Of a DNA stretch of 64,000 bases, positions 26,901 to 41,900 are shown in pieces; the stretch's first letter is position 1; each line of letters opens with the position of its first letter. The notes under the pieces were generated by a model. That model was not told where the DNA came from. It was given only the letters and a program-made list of their open reading frames with translations, and searched no databases. Source of the stretch: Petrosia ficiformis. Lineage: Eukaryota; Porifera; Demospongiae; Haplosclerida; Petrosiidae. The stretch is taken from positions 4,335,372-4,399,371 of the forward strand of contig OX345650.1 of assembly GCA_947044365.1 (NCBI GenBank), read 5' to 3'. The position numbers were made by a program, and so were the translations under genes.

Positions 26901-29900
26901 GTTCACAAGGGAGTGGGAGGGGTCAGTTCAATTCGCCTAGCGGTATAGCTGTTAATCCAAAAGGTACCATTCTGGTTGGAGACTCATGGAATCATCGAAT
27001 TCAAGAGTTAACAATGAAAGGAGAATGTGTAGCATGTGTTGGAAGCTATGGAATTGGACCTCTTCAGTTTATCTGTCCATTAGGTATAGCTATCAACAAA
27101 ACAACAGGACATATATTTGTTGCTGATGAGTATAATCATCAAATACAAGTCCTCAATCCTGATCTCACATTCTCTTATATAATTGGTAGTAGAGGTTCAG
27201 GACAAGGACAGTTTAATCAACCTAGGGATGTAGCATTTGATAGTAAAGGATTTGTATATGTAGCAGATACTTATAATAATCGTATTCAGAAATTCACTCC
27301 TGAGGGTAGGTTCGTGGATATGTTTGGTACAGAGGGATCCAAACCAGGTCAACTCACTCTTCCATCAGGTATTACAGTAGATGATAATGATCTACTGTAT
27401 ATTATTGAGAGTAGGGATAACCATCGTGTTTCTATTTTCACTACACAAGGAGAGTTTATGCATTGTTTTGGAAAGTATGGTAACAAGGAAAGACAGTTTA
27501 ATAACCCTAGAGAAGTATCGTTTGATAAAAATGGACATTTATATGTTTGTGACTTATCTAATCATAGAGTTGTTGTGTACTAGTTTTATTAGTAAATATT
27601 TGATGTAGTTTTAGTTGTAGTATTTTTATAAGTTCTCTATAATTATTTATAAATATTAACTTTAATGATATTGTCCGATGAAGAAGACATCAACAAACAG
27701 ACAAAATATTTCATACAGCTAATCTACAAATTCATATCAGTGTTTCTCCCATAGTTATTTTCAAACAGGGTATATCATGAGACTATGGTTTATGTTGTAG
27801 TTGTAGAAATAGTTATAAATTATGTTAACTATTATTTCATGTTGTTAACAGTATAAAGTAATTATTGTTTTAATTACATAATAATATTGTGATCATATGT
27901 ACTTACAATGGTTTATAATCCTCCTTGTCATGCTGTTTATGAAGTTGTAGGTATACTACTACTACTACAAGAAATAACTAAGTCCATCACATGTACACAC
28001 CCACTAATTAATTAATTGTTTTTCTTCAAATTTAATTAATTTGTATAATTAACCTGCATATGTGTAGTGTAGTGTTACTATAATCAGGTTATGTATCTAT
28101 GTGTGTGTGTATATTACTAAATGTTCACAACTTTCAGAAGACTTATCGTAGCAAGCAAATACATGAAAACACAATTCATCTTGTTTGAAGGCTATCGCTG
28201 TTGAAACACTTGAGTACTGACCCTAAGCTTTCGGTCATGAGTCACATGACTGTCACTTTCTAGCTCTATTTCATTTCATGTCACAAATCTGTTTTCTACT
28301 TGTCTAAGTACTCGTCTTATACTACGACTTATGTATTCTTACTAGGACTGGAGTGTAAGTTGTAACACACATATATACAATGTATATACATATGTAGTAT
28401 TGTCTGCAATTATTTTCTGTCAGTAATAATTACTGTTTTCCAATAACACTTCACACTTGTGGCTAGAGTTCTACACCACTAATGCATTCAATGTACTTGT
28501 AAACATATACGTTATGTAAAATTAGTAATTGTATAATTATATAAATTAGTGTTGTTTTAGTATATGACAATAACAACCACTTTTAGTGATAACTATGATA
28601 TGTTAATTGTAAGTAAACAAAGTTATAAGGGACAGAGTCATTAGTAGAAAATCAGAATTAGTATTAATCCATGAACCAGTACATAATAATTAGAGTATAT
28701 ATGGTACTACACTAGGTAGTATATAGACTAGTTCATATATTGTAACTATAAACCAGTACATAATAATTAGAGTATATATGGTACTACACTAGGTAGTATA
28801 TACATGTACATGTAGACTAGTTCATACATTGTAACATTAGTTTAGAATACCAACAATCTTTTTACCAGCACTAATTTAATATAATTATCCTTCCCATTCT
28901 TTTTTGTGTACATGTATGTCAAATTCCAATCCATTGTAGTTACAGTATAATCATGTATTAATCTTATGACATTAAACTATACACTATATTATATATAAGT
29001 TATTGAGTTACAGTATAATCATGTATTAACCTTATGACATTAAACTATACATGATAAAGTCAACGCACCATAATTTACCAATTTCTGTTAGCAACATTTA
29101 CTGGATAATGGTTTCATTATTGTTTGATTTGTTTCTGTTAATAATTATAGTGTGTTACCATGTTGTTGTTATGTGTTGTATTTTGAAGTTATAGACCAGT
29201 TTATAACTTCCCAGTTTCCTGGCAAATGGCAGACACTGTAACTATGGTAACAGAGTTATTGTACACACACAATGAATAGTATCCACTCCACCCAGGTCAA
29301 TTATAGAATGTGCACACTGTCTATGTAGTACAGTTACACACTTGATCAGAGTTTATAACACTTTTTGAAGCATGGGCCGAATTGACTCAATAATGGTTAG
29401 TGTGTGCGCCATTAGGAATACATGTACATCTTGAGCCAATTAACAAACAGTTAATGCTGTTAGTGATAATACAATCATAATTAACTGCGCTATCTGGCAC
29501 AAAGAGAGAACTGTGCTGTGCCAAATAAGACGCCATATGAGCTTATCAAAAACACTGTGCTTGATATTTTTTTTCCTTTCCCATTCTTTATGTCTATGTG
29601 ACTGATTGTAACCGTCTGGACTCATCTACATCTTGTCACTTGGACACATTCTTTTCAATTATTTAGTATCTGCTTGTCCATACAATGCCCTCCATTTAAT
29701 ATCTAGTAATTAGAATACATGTAACTCCAAATATCGTCATACTCAAAACATCTATTTATAAATGTTACTAAGAATAGAACCATAACAAGATTAATAGATA
29801 CTACATAGTATTGACCATATATATGGATAAGTGGTGTATCAAAATTGACCTTTAGTAGACATGGCAGAGAAATCTTCATCTCCCTCTGATGCTCTCAAGA

Positions 29901-32900
29901 AACTTGAGGAACAACTAACCTGTCCTATGTGCCTTGATCTTTACACTGACCCAAAGACACTTTATTGTCTTCACTCGTTCTGCTGTCATTGTCTAGAGGG
30001 TCTACCACTTGAACTTAAAGAAAAGAAGCTCTTCTTATCGTGTCCTACCTGTCGTACGAGCACAGAACTACCTGAAGCAGGTGTAGCTAGATTGCCAATA
30101 GCTTTCTTCATCAACAATCTGAGCGAGGTACACAGTCTATTGAAGAAGGTATCTGGTGATCAACATGTTTCGTGTGATAACTGTAAGAAGAGTGATGCAA
30201 CTGGTTACTGTAAACAATGTAGCAAATTCTTCTGTGCTAGGTGTGTTGGTGTTCATAACGAATGGGCACCATTCATTGATCACACTGTTATAAGCCTGGA
30301 TGAAGTCGCTCGTTCTGCCTTTCAACTACCCTCCACTAAACCAGATGTAACTATGAAGTGTTCTAGTCATGACAAACCACTAGAGATCTATTGTGAAACA
30401 TGTCATGATCTCATCTGTTATGACTGTACCATTCGTATCCACAGGACACATGATTATGACCTAGTCCATGACACATATGATAAACATCGAAAGATAATAG
30501 AATCTAGTCTTGAACCAGTGAGAGGACAAATAGTTGTAGTAACAGAGGCTGTATCGACCCTGACACGAAGAGAGAAAGAGATCACACACCAGGGAGAAAC
30601 AGTCAAAGAGGAAATTCATGTCATGATCAAACAGATTATCGATCTTCTTCTTCAGTCAGAGAGAAAGCTTACTGAAGATGTGTATTTAGCTGTGAGACAC
30701 AAGCTGAGTATGCTGAGTCAACAGAAACAAAAAGCTAAGACAACATTAGGTCAACTGACGGATTGTTACGATTTTGTAGAACAAGGTCATAAGGTAGGTA
30801 CTCCTCAACAAGTTCTATTAGCACAACCACAAATGATCAATCGTACGAATAGTGTTATCAAGAGTTTTAAACCAGAGTCATTTCAACCAGTAGAACAAGC
30901 TGATATTAAATTAGTAAAGAGTAAGAAGATTGAGGAGGTACACAAGAGTATTGGAGAAGTTAGATATTCATCTTGTAAAGTACGAAATATCGATTGTCAT
31001 CTCGCCTTAATGGATAACGAGTCTACCAGTACCATAGTCTTTGAATCTCGTGATGGTTCTCCTGTTCCTCTTCCTTCTTCTGACATCAGCTGTTACTTGA
31101 CTCCTCCTGATAATAATGATCCTATAAAGTGTAGAGTAAAGGAGTCCACACAGTCAGGACAGTACAAGGTTGTCTTTACTCCCATCACTCGTGGTCTTCA
31201 TCAACTACATGTAAACATACATGATATCAACATCCCAGGTAGTCCACTCGGTATTCCTGTCTCTATCTCTCCTAAGATGAGAGGTAATCCAGTGAAGATT
31301 ATCACTGGACTTAAGCAACCATGGGGAATTGATGTTACTGATGATGGACTAATGATAGTGAGTGAGTGGAGTGGTGACTGTATCACTGTATTAGATAGAG
31401 AGGGGAAGAAATTAAATTCATTTGGTTCAAAAGGGAGTGGGAGGGGTCAGTTTAATTATCCTAGCGGTATAGCTGTCACTCCAAAAGGAACCATTCTGGT
31501 TGGAGACTCAAACAATCATCGAATTCAAGAGTTAACAATGAAAGGAGAATGTGTAGCATGTGTTGGAAGCTATGGAAATGGACCTCTTCAGTTTATCTGT
31601 CCAAGAGGTATAGCTATCAACAAAACAACAGGACATATATTTGTTACTGATGAGTTTAATCATCAAATGCAAGTCCTCAAGTTTAATCAACCTAGGGATG
31701 TAGCATTTGATAGTAAAGGATTCGTATATGTAGCTGATACTTATAATAATCGTATTCAGAAATTAACTCCTGAGGGTAGGTTCGTGGATATGTTTGGTAC
31801 CAAGGGATCCAAACCAGGTCAACTCACTCTTCCATCAGGTATTACAGTGGATGATAATGATCTACTGTATATTGCTGAAAGTAGTACTAATAATCGTGTT
31901 TCTATTTTCACTACACAAGGAGAGTTTATACATTGTTTTGGAAAGTATGGTAACAAGGAGGGACAGTTTGATAGCCCAAGAGAATTAGTGTGTGATAAAA
32001 ATGGTTATTTATATGTTTGTGACTTATCTAATTGTAGAGTTGTTGTGTACTAGTTTTATTAGTAAATATTTGATGTAGTTCTAGTTGTAGTATTTTTATA
32101 AGTTCTCTATAATTATTTATGAATATTAATTTTAAAGATATTGTCTGATGAAGAAGATGTCAACAAACAAACAAAATATTTCAGAAAGGCTAATCTACAA
32201 ATTCATATCAGTGTTTCTCCCATAGTTAAATTCAAACAGGATATATCATGAGACTATGGTTTATGTTGTAGTTGTAGAAATAGTTATAAATTATGTTAAC
32301 TATTATTTCATGTTGTAAACAGTATAAAGTAATTATTGTTTTAATTACATAATAATATTGTGATCATATGTACTTACAATGGTTTATAATCCTCCTTGTC
32401 ATGCTGTTTATGAAGTTGTAGGTACACTACTACTACTACAAGAAATAACTAAGTCCATCACATGTACACACCCACTAATTAATTAATTGTTTTTCTTCAA
32501 ATTTAATTAATTTGTATAATTAACCTGCATATGTGTAGTGTAGTGTTACTATAATCAGGTTATGTATCTATGTGTGTGTGTATATTACTAAATGTCCAGC
32601 TAAACTATGAACATTGGAACTTCTAATGTCATGCCAGTAGACTTCAAATCGTGCAAAGATCATATAGGCTTTTCTGAATCCTTTCAGTTTTAAAGTTCTG
32701 ATATTTTTTGTAACTCATGATTACTGTTTCACAACTTTCAGAAGACTTATCGTAGCAAGCAAATACATGAAAACACAATTCATCTTGTTTGAAGGCTATT
32801 GCTGTTGAAACACTTGAGTACTGACCCTAAGCTTTCGGTCATGAGTCACATGACTGTCACTTTCTAGCTCTATTTCATTTCATGTCACAAATCTGTTTTC

Positions 32901-35900
32901 TACTTGTCTAAGTACTCGTCTTATACTACGACTTATGTATTCTTACTAGGACTGGAGTGTAAGTTGTAACACACATATATACAATGTATATACATATGTA
33001 GTATTGTGTGCAATTATTTTCTGTCAGTAATAATTACTGTTTTCCAATAACACTTCACACTTGTGGCTAGAGTTCTACACCACTAATGCATTCAATGTAC
33101 TTGTAAACATATACGTTATGTAAAATTAGTAATTGTATAATTATATAAATTAGTGTTGTTTTAGTATGACAATAACAACCACTTTTAGTGATAACTATGG
33201 TATGTTAATTGTAAGTAAACAAAGTTATAAGGGACAGAGTCATTAGTAGAAGATCAGAATTATTAATCCATGAACCAGTACATAATAATTAGAGTATATA
33301 TGGTACTACACTAGGTAGTATATACATGTACATGTAGACTAGTTCATACATTGTAACATTAGTTTAGAATACCAACAATCTTTTTACCAGCACTAATTTA
33401 ATATAATTATCCTTCCCATTCTTTTTTGTGTACATGTATGTCAAATTCCAATCCATTGTAGTTACAGTATAATCATGTATTAATCTTATGACATTAAACT
33501 ATACACTATATTATATATAAGTTATTGAGTTACAGTATAATCATGTATTAACCTTATGACATTAAACTATACATGATAAAGTCAACGCACCATAATTTAC
33601 CAATTTCTGTTAGCAACATTTACTGGATAATGGTTTCATTATCGTTTGATTTGTTTCTGTTAATAATTATAGTGTGTTACCATGTTGTTGTTATATGTTG
33701 TATTTTGAAGTTATAGACCAGTTTATAACTTCCCAGTTTCCTGGCAAATGGCAGACACTGTAACTATGGTAACAGAGTTATTGTACACACACAATGAATA
33801 GTATCCACTCCACCCAGGTCAATTATAGAATGTGCACACTGTCTATGTAGTACAGTTACACACTTGATCAGAGTTTATAACACTTTTTGAAGCATGGGCC
33901 GAATTGACTCAATAATGGTTAGTGTGTGCGCCATTAGGAATACATGTACATCTTGAGCCAATTAACAAACAGTTAATGCTGTTAGTGATAATACAATCAT
34001 AATTAACTGTGCTATCTGGCACAAAGAGAGAACTGTGCTGTGCCAAATAAGACGCCATATGAGCTTATCAAAAACACTGTGCTTGATATTTTTTTTCCTT
34101 TCCCATTCTTTATGTCTATGTGACTGATTGTAACCGTCTGGACTCATCTACATCTTGTCACTTGGACACATTCTTTTCAATTATTTAGTATCTGCTTGTC
34201 CATACAATGCCCTCCATTTAATATCTAGTAATTAGAATACATGTAACTCCAAATATCGTCATACTCAAAACATCTATTTATAAATGTTACTAAGAATAGA
34301 ACCATAACAAGATTAATAGATACTACATAGTATTGACCATATATATGGATAAGTGGTGTATCAAAATTGACCTTTAGTAGACATGGCAGAGAAATCTTCA
34401 GCTCCCTCTGATGCTCTCAAGAAACTTGAGGAACAACTAACCTGTCCTATGTGCCTTGATCTTTACACTGACCCAAAGTCACTTTATTGTCTTCACTCGT
34501 TCTGCTGTCATTGTCTAGAGGGTCTACCACTTGAACTTAAAGAAAAGAAGCTCTTCTTATCGTGTCCTACCTGTCGTATAAGCACAGAACTACCTGAAGC
34601 AGGTGTAGCTAGATTGCCAATAGCTTTCTTCATCAACAATCTGAGCGAGGTACACAGTCTATTGAAGAAGGTATCTGGTGATCAACATGTTTCGTGTGAT
34701 AACTGTAAGAAGAGTGATGCCACTGGTTACTGTAAACAATGTAGCAAATTCTTCTGTGCTAGGTGTGTTGGTGTTCATAACGAATGGGCACCATTCATTG
34801 ATCACACTGTTATAAGCCTGGATGAAGTCGCTCGTTCTGCCTTTCAACTACCCTCCACTAAACCAGATGTAACTATGAAGTGTTCTAGTCATGACAAACC
34901 ACTAGAGATCTATTGTGAAACATGTCATGATCTCATCTGTCATGACTGTACCATTCGTATCCACAAGACACATGATTATGACCTGGTCCGTGACACATAT
35001 GATAAACATCGAAAGATAATAGAATCTAGTCTTGAACCAGTGAGAGAACAAATAGTTGTAGTAACAGAAGCTGTATCTACCCTGACACAAAGAGAGAAAG
35101 AGATCACACACCAGGGAGAAACAGTCAAAGAGGAAATTCATGTCATGATCAAACAGATTATCGATCTTCTGCTTCAGTCAGAGAGGAACCTTACTGAAGA
35201 TGTGGATTTAGCTGTGAGACACAAGCTGAGTATGCTGAGTCAACAGAAACTAAAAGCCGAGACAACATTAGGTCAACTGACGGATTATTACGATTTTGTA
35301 GAACAAGGTCTTAAGGTAGGTACTCCTCAACAAGTTCTATTAGCACAACCACAAATGATCGATCGTACGAATAGTGTTATCAAGAGTTTTAAACCAGAGT
35401 CATTTCAACCAGTAGAACAAGCTGATATTAAACTAGTGAAGAGTAAGAAAATTAAGGAGGTACAGAAGAGTATTGGAGAAATCCAGTGCTCTTATCATCT
35501 GTCCTTTGTTCGTGTCAATGATTCTCAACTGCCCATAGTGGAAAACGAGTCTACCAGTATCATAGTCTTTGAATCTCAAGATGGTTCTCCTGTTCCTCTT
35601 CCTCCTTCTGACATCAGCTGTCATTTGATTCCTCCTGATAATAATCATCCTATAAAGTGTAGAGTAAAGGAGTCCACACAGTCAGGACAGTACAAGGTTG
35701 TCTTTACTCCCATCACTCGTGGTCTTCATCAACTACATGTAAAAGTACATGATATCAACATCCCGGGTAGTCCACTCAGTATTCCTGTCTCCATCTCTCC
35801 TAAGATGAGAGGTAATCCTGTGAAGATTATCACTGGACTTAAGCAACCATGGGGAATTGATGTTACTGATGATGGACTATTGATAGTGAGTGAGTGGAGT

Positions 35901-38900
35901 GGTGACTGTATCACTGTATTAGATAGAGAGGGGAAGAAATTAAATTCATTTGGTTCAAAAGGGAGTGGGAGGGGTCAGTTTAATTATCCTAGCGGTATAG
36001 CTGTCACTCCAAAAGGAACCATTCTGGTTGGAGACTCAAACAATCATCGAATTCAAGAGTTAACAATGAAAGGAGAATGTGTAGCATGTGTTGGAAGGTA
36101 TGGAAATGGACCTCTTCAGTTTATCTGTCCAAGAGGTATAGCTATCAACAAAACAACAGGACATATATTTGTTGCTGATGAGTATAATCATCAAATACAA
36201 GTCCTCAATCCTGATCTCACATTCTCTTATATAATTGGTAGTAGAGGTTCAGGACAAGGACAGTTTAATCAACCTAGGGATGTAGCATTTGATAGTAAAG
36301 GATTTGTATATGTAGCAGATACTTATAATAATCGTATTCAGAAATTCACTCCTGAGGGTAGGTTCGTGGATATGTTTGGTACAGAGGGATCCAAACCAGG
36401 TCAACTTACTCTTCCATCAGGTATTACAGTGGATGATAATGATCTACTGTATATTACTGAGAGTGTTGGTAACCATCGTGTTTCTATTTTCACTACACAA
36501 GGAGAGTTTATACATTGTTTTGGAAAGGGGGGTAACAAGGAAGGACAGTTTAGTGAGCCTAGAGAATTATCGTTTGATAAAAATGGATGTTTATATGTTT
36601 GTGACAAGGATAATCATAGAGTTGTTGTGTACTAGGTTTATTAGTAAATATTTGATGTAGTTTTAGTTGTAGTATTTTTATAAGTTCTCTATAATTATTT
36701 ATAAATATTAACTTTAATGATATTGTCCGATGAAGAAGACATCAACAAACAGACAAAATATTTCATACAGCTAATCTACAAATTTTTTTTCTCCCATAGT
36801 TAAATTCAAACAGGGTATATCATGAGACTATGGTTTATGTTGTAGTTGTAGAAATAGTTATAAATTATGTTAACTATTATTTCATGTTGTTAACAGTATA
36901 AAGTAATTATTGTTTTAATTACATAATAATATTGTGATCATATGTACTTACAATGGTTTATAATCCTCCTTGTCATGCTGTTTATAAAGTTGTATGTATA
37001 CTACTACTACTACTACTACAAGAAATAACTAAGTCCATCACATGTACACACCCACTAATTAATTAAATGTTTTTCTTCACTTTTAATTAATTTGTATAAT
37101 TAACCTGCATATGTGTAGTGTAGTGTTACTATAATCAGGTTATGTATCTATGTGTGTGTGTATATTACTAAATGTCCAGCTAAACTATGAACATTGGAAC
37201 TTCTAATGTCATGCCAGTAGACTTCAAATCTGTCCAAGGATCATATAGGCTTTTCTGAATCCTTTCAGTTTTAAATACATAGAAACATAATTCATCTTGT
37301 TTGAAGGCTATCACTGTTGAAACACTCGAGTACTGGCCCTAAGCTTTCTGTCATGAGTCACATGACTGTCACTTTCTAGCTCTATTTCATTTCATGTCAC
37401 AAAGCTGTTTCTCTACTTGTCTAAGTACTCATCTTATACTAAGACTTATGTATTCTTACTGGACTGGAGTGTAAGTTGTAACACACATATATACAATTTA
37501 TATACATGTACATGTACATATGTGGTATTGTGTGCAATTATTTTCTGTCAGTAATAATTACTGTTTTTCAATAACACTTTACACTTGTGGCAAGAGTTCT
37601 ACACCACTAATGCATTCAATGTACTTGTAAACATATACGTTATGTAAAATTAGTAATTGTATAATTATATAAATTAGTGTTGTTTTAGTATATGACAATA
37701 ACAACCACTTTTAGTGATAACTATGATATGTCAATTGTAAGTAAACAAAGTTATAAGGGACAGAGTCATTAGTAGAAGATCAGAATTAGTATTAATCCAC
37801 GAACCAGTACATAATAATTAGAGTATATATGGTACTACACTAGGTAGTATATAGACTAGTTCATACATTGTAACTATAAACCAGTACATAATAATTAGAG
37901 TATATATGGTACTACACTAGGTAGTATATAGAATAGTTCATACATTGTAACTTTGGTTTAGAATACCAACAATCTTTTTAACGGCACTAATTTAATATAA
38001 TTATCCTTCCCATTTTTTTTGTGTATGTCAAATTTCAATCCATTACTTCATTATTTAGTTACCGTATAATCATGTATTAACCTTATGACATTAAACTACA
38101 TGTATACACTATTTATTTATTTAGTTATTAAGTTACAGTATAATCATGTATTAATCTTATGACATTAAACTATACACTAAAGTATATATAAGTTATTTAG
38201 TTACGGTATAATCATGTATTAACCTTATGACATTAAACTACATGTATACACTATAAGTTATTGAGTTACAGTATAATCATGTATTAACCTTATGACATTA
38301 AACTATACACTATATACTGCATATAAAGTCAACACATCATAAATTTCTGTTTGCAAAATTTACTGGGAAATGGTTTCATTTAGTGATGTGTGATACGTAT
38401 CGTAATATTGAAATATCGAAATTTTCGTTCAATATCGTGACACAATATTGGCTTTTAGGTGTATCGATACACTGGTATGGACAGTTTAGTAAACATGGTT
38501 TTCCTAAAAGCAATTATAACAAGCTAGTGTGTATAACTTTTGATTGATTTCTTTTACCATTTCTTGACAAATACAATCAAACAGGACATTTATTTACATT
38601 TTATAATCATTTCAATTATTATTTCAAATATCGTGATACTGTATCGTATCATGATATTTTTGACAGCAATACGCATCACACATCCCTAGTTTCATTATAG
38701 TTTGATTTGTTTCTGTTAATAATTATAGTGTGTTACCATGTTGTTGTTATGTGTTGTATTTTTAAGTTATAGACCAGTTTATAACTTCCCAGTTTCCTAG
38801 CAAAGTGGCAGACACTGTAACTATGGTAACAGAGTTATTGTACATGCACAATGAACAGTATCCACTCCACCCAGGTCAATTATAGAATGTGCACACTGTC

Positions 38901-41900
38901 TATGTAGTACAGTTACACACTTCATCAGAGTTTATAACACTTTTTGAAGCATGGGCCAAATTGGCTCAATAATGGTTAGTGTGTGCGCCATTAGGAATAC
39001 ATCTTGAGCCAATTAGCAAACAGTTAATGTTGTTAGTGATAATACCGTATAGCAGTTTTTGTTCGCGAGGAATTATATTTTGCGCTTCCACAAGTGCGCG
39101 AAATTAAAATCCACATAATATTAATGGTTATAAAAATTTGTACCACGTGCAGATTTAGACGTGTTGAAAATTTTGTAGAGATCAATGGCAAACTCTATTT
39201 TACAATACTACAAACCAGTTGACCACCAACTTCCAAACCCTCGTGGCCCATTATCTCAAAGAATCTCATCTGCTGCCATTGCCTCTGCTAATAGAGAGGT
39301 TCAGTCTCTTCTTAGCAAGACCAGAAAAAGGTCTCCATATCAGCGCTACAGTCCAGAAGAAAGAGCTGTTATCGCTAGATTTGCTACAGAGCATGGTACA
39401 AATTAGCTCTTCTCCAAGTACAGGATTCCACAAGAAACGATAAACATGGAACCCTCTAACACAGCTAACGATTTCTAGCTCAGCTTCAGTGGCCATTTTT
39501 TAACACGTGTTTCAAAAAAAATACCGCAATACTTTTTTTATTAGGAATTTTATATAACAGGAATTTAATTTCACGCACATAGAGTTACGCGAATTTAAAA
39601 TCCAGCAAAAATTATAAACTTAATTAATTAGAACGTCAAAAATTTCCTGCTATACGGTATAATCATAATTAACTGCGCTATCTGGCCCAAAGAGTGAACT
39701 GTGCTGTGCCAAATAAGACGCCATATAAGCTTATCAAAAACATTGTGCTTGATATTTTGTCCTTTCCCATTCTTTATGTCTATACGATTGTAACCGTCTT
39801 TCTCCTATCAGACTCCAACTGCATCTTGACACTTGAACACACATTCTTTTCATGCTCTCCATTTAATCTCTAGTAATTAGAATACATGTAACTCCAAATA
39901 TGGTCATACTGAAAACATCTATTTATAAATGTTACTAATAATAGTACCACAACAAGATTCATGACTAATAGATACTACATAGTATTGACCATATATGGAT
40001 AAAAAGGGGTGTATCAAAATTGACCTTTAGTAGACATGGCAGAGAAATCTTCATCTCCCTCTGATACTCTCAAGAAACTCGAGGAACAACTAACCTGTGC
40101 TATATGCCTTGATCTTTACACTGACCCAAAGACACTTTATTGTCTTCACTCGTTCTGCTGTCATTGTCTAGAGGGTCTACCACTTGAATTTAAAGAAAAG
40201 AAGCTCTTCTTATTGTGTCCTACCTGTCGTATAAGCACAGAACTACCTGAAGCAGGTGTAGCTAGATTGCCAATAGCTTTCTTCATCAACAATCTGAGCG
40301 AGGTACACAGTCTATTGAAGAAAGTATCTGGTGATCAACATGTTTCGTGTGATAACTGTAAGAAGAGTGATGCAACTGGTTACTGTAAACAATGTACCAA
40401 ATTCTTCTGTTCTAGGTGTGTTGGTGTTCATAACGAATGGGCACCATTCATTGATCACACTGTTATAAGCCTGGATGAAGTCGCTCGTTCTGCCTTTCAA
40501 CTACCCTCCACTAAACCAGATGTAACTATGAAGTGTTCTAGTCATGACAAACCACTAGAGATCTATTGTGAAACATGTCATGATCTCATCTGTTATGACT
40601 GTACCGTTCGTATTCACAGGACACATGATTATGACCTAGTCCGTGACACATATGATAAACATCGAAAGATAATAGAATCTAGTCTTGAACCAGTGAGAGA
40701 ACAAATAGTTGTAGTAACAGAAGCTGTATCGACCCTGACACAAAGAGAGAAAGAGATCACACACCAGGGAGAAATTGTCAAAGAGGAAATTCATGTCATG
40801 ATCAAACAGATTATCGATCTTCTTCTTCAGTCAGAGAGGAAGCTTACTGAAGATGTGTATTTAGCTGTGAGACACAAGCTGAGTATGCTGAGCCAGCAGA
40901 AACAAAAAGCTAAGACAACATTAGGTCAACTGACGTATTGTTACGATTTTGTAGAACAAGGTCTTAACGTAGGTACTCCTCAACAAGTTCTATTAGCACA
41001 ACCACAAATGATTGATCGTACGAATAGTGTTATCAAGAGTTTTAAACCAGAGTCATTTCAACCAGTAGAACAAGCTGATATTAAACTAGTGAAGAGTGAG
41101 AAGATTGAGGAGGTACAGAAGAGTATTGGAGAAATCCAGTGCTCTTATCATCTGTCCTTTGTTCGTGTCAATGATTCTCAACTGCCCATAGTGGAAAACG
41201 AGTCTACTACTACCATAGTCTTTGAATCTCGTGATGGTTCTCCTGTTTCTCTTCCTCCTTCTGACATCAGCTGTCATTTGACTCCTCCTCATAATAATCA
41301 CCCTATTAAGTGTAGAGTAAAGGAGTCCACACAGTCAGGACAGTACAAGGTTGTCTTTACTCCCATCACTCATGGTCTTCATCAACTACATGTAAAAGTA
41401 CATGATATCAACATCCCAGGTAGTCCACTCAGTATTCCTGTCTCCATCTCTCCTAAGATGAGAGGTAATCCTGTGAAGATTATCACTGGACTTAACAAAC
41501 CATGGGGAATTGATGTTACCGATGATGGACTATTGATAGTGAGTGAGCATGATGGTCACTGTATCACTGTATTAGATAGAGAGGGGAAGAAATTAAATTC
41601 ATTTGGTTCAAAAGGGAGTGGGAGGGGTCAGTTTAATTATCCTAGCGGTATAGCTGTCACTCCAAAAGGAACCATTCTGGTTGGAGACTCAAACAATCAT
41701 CGAATTCAAGAGTTAACAATGAAAGGAGAATGTGTAGCATGTGTTGGAAGCTATGGAAATGGACCTCTTCAGTTTATCTGTCCAAGAGGTATAGCTATCA
41801 ACAAAACAACAGGACATATATTTGTTGCTGATGAGTATAATCATCAAATACAAGTCCTCAATCCTGATCTCACATTCTCTTATATAATTGGTAGTAGAGG

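Noticed and set aside
29861..32053. TRIM copy 4 as a pseudogene
   Set aside because: The deletion is in frame and all catalytic and zinc-binding residues are kept; called an altered gene instead.
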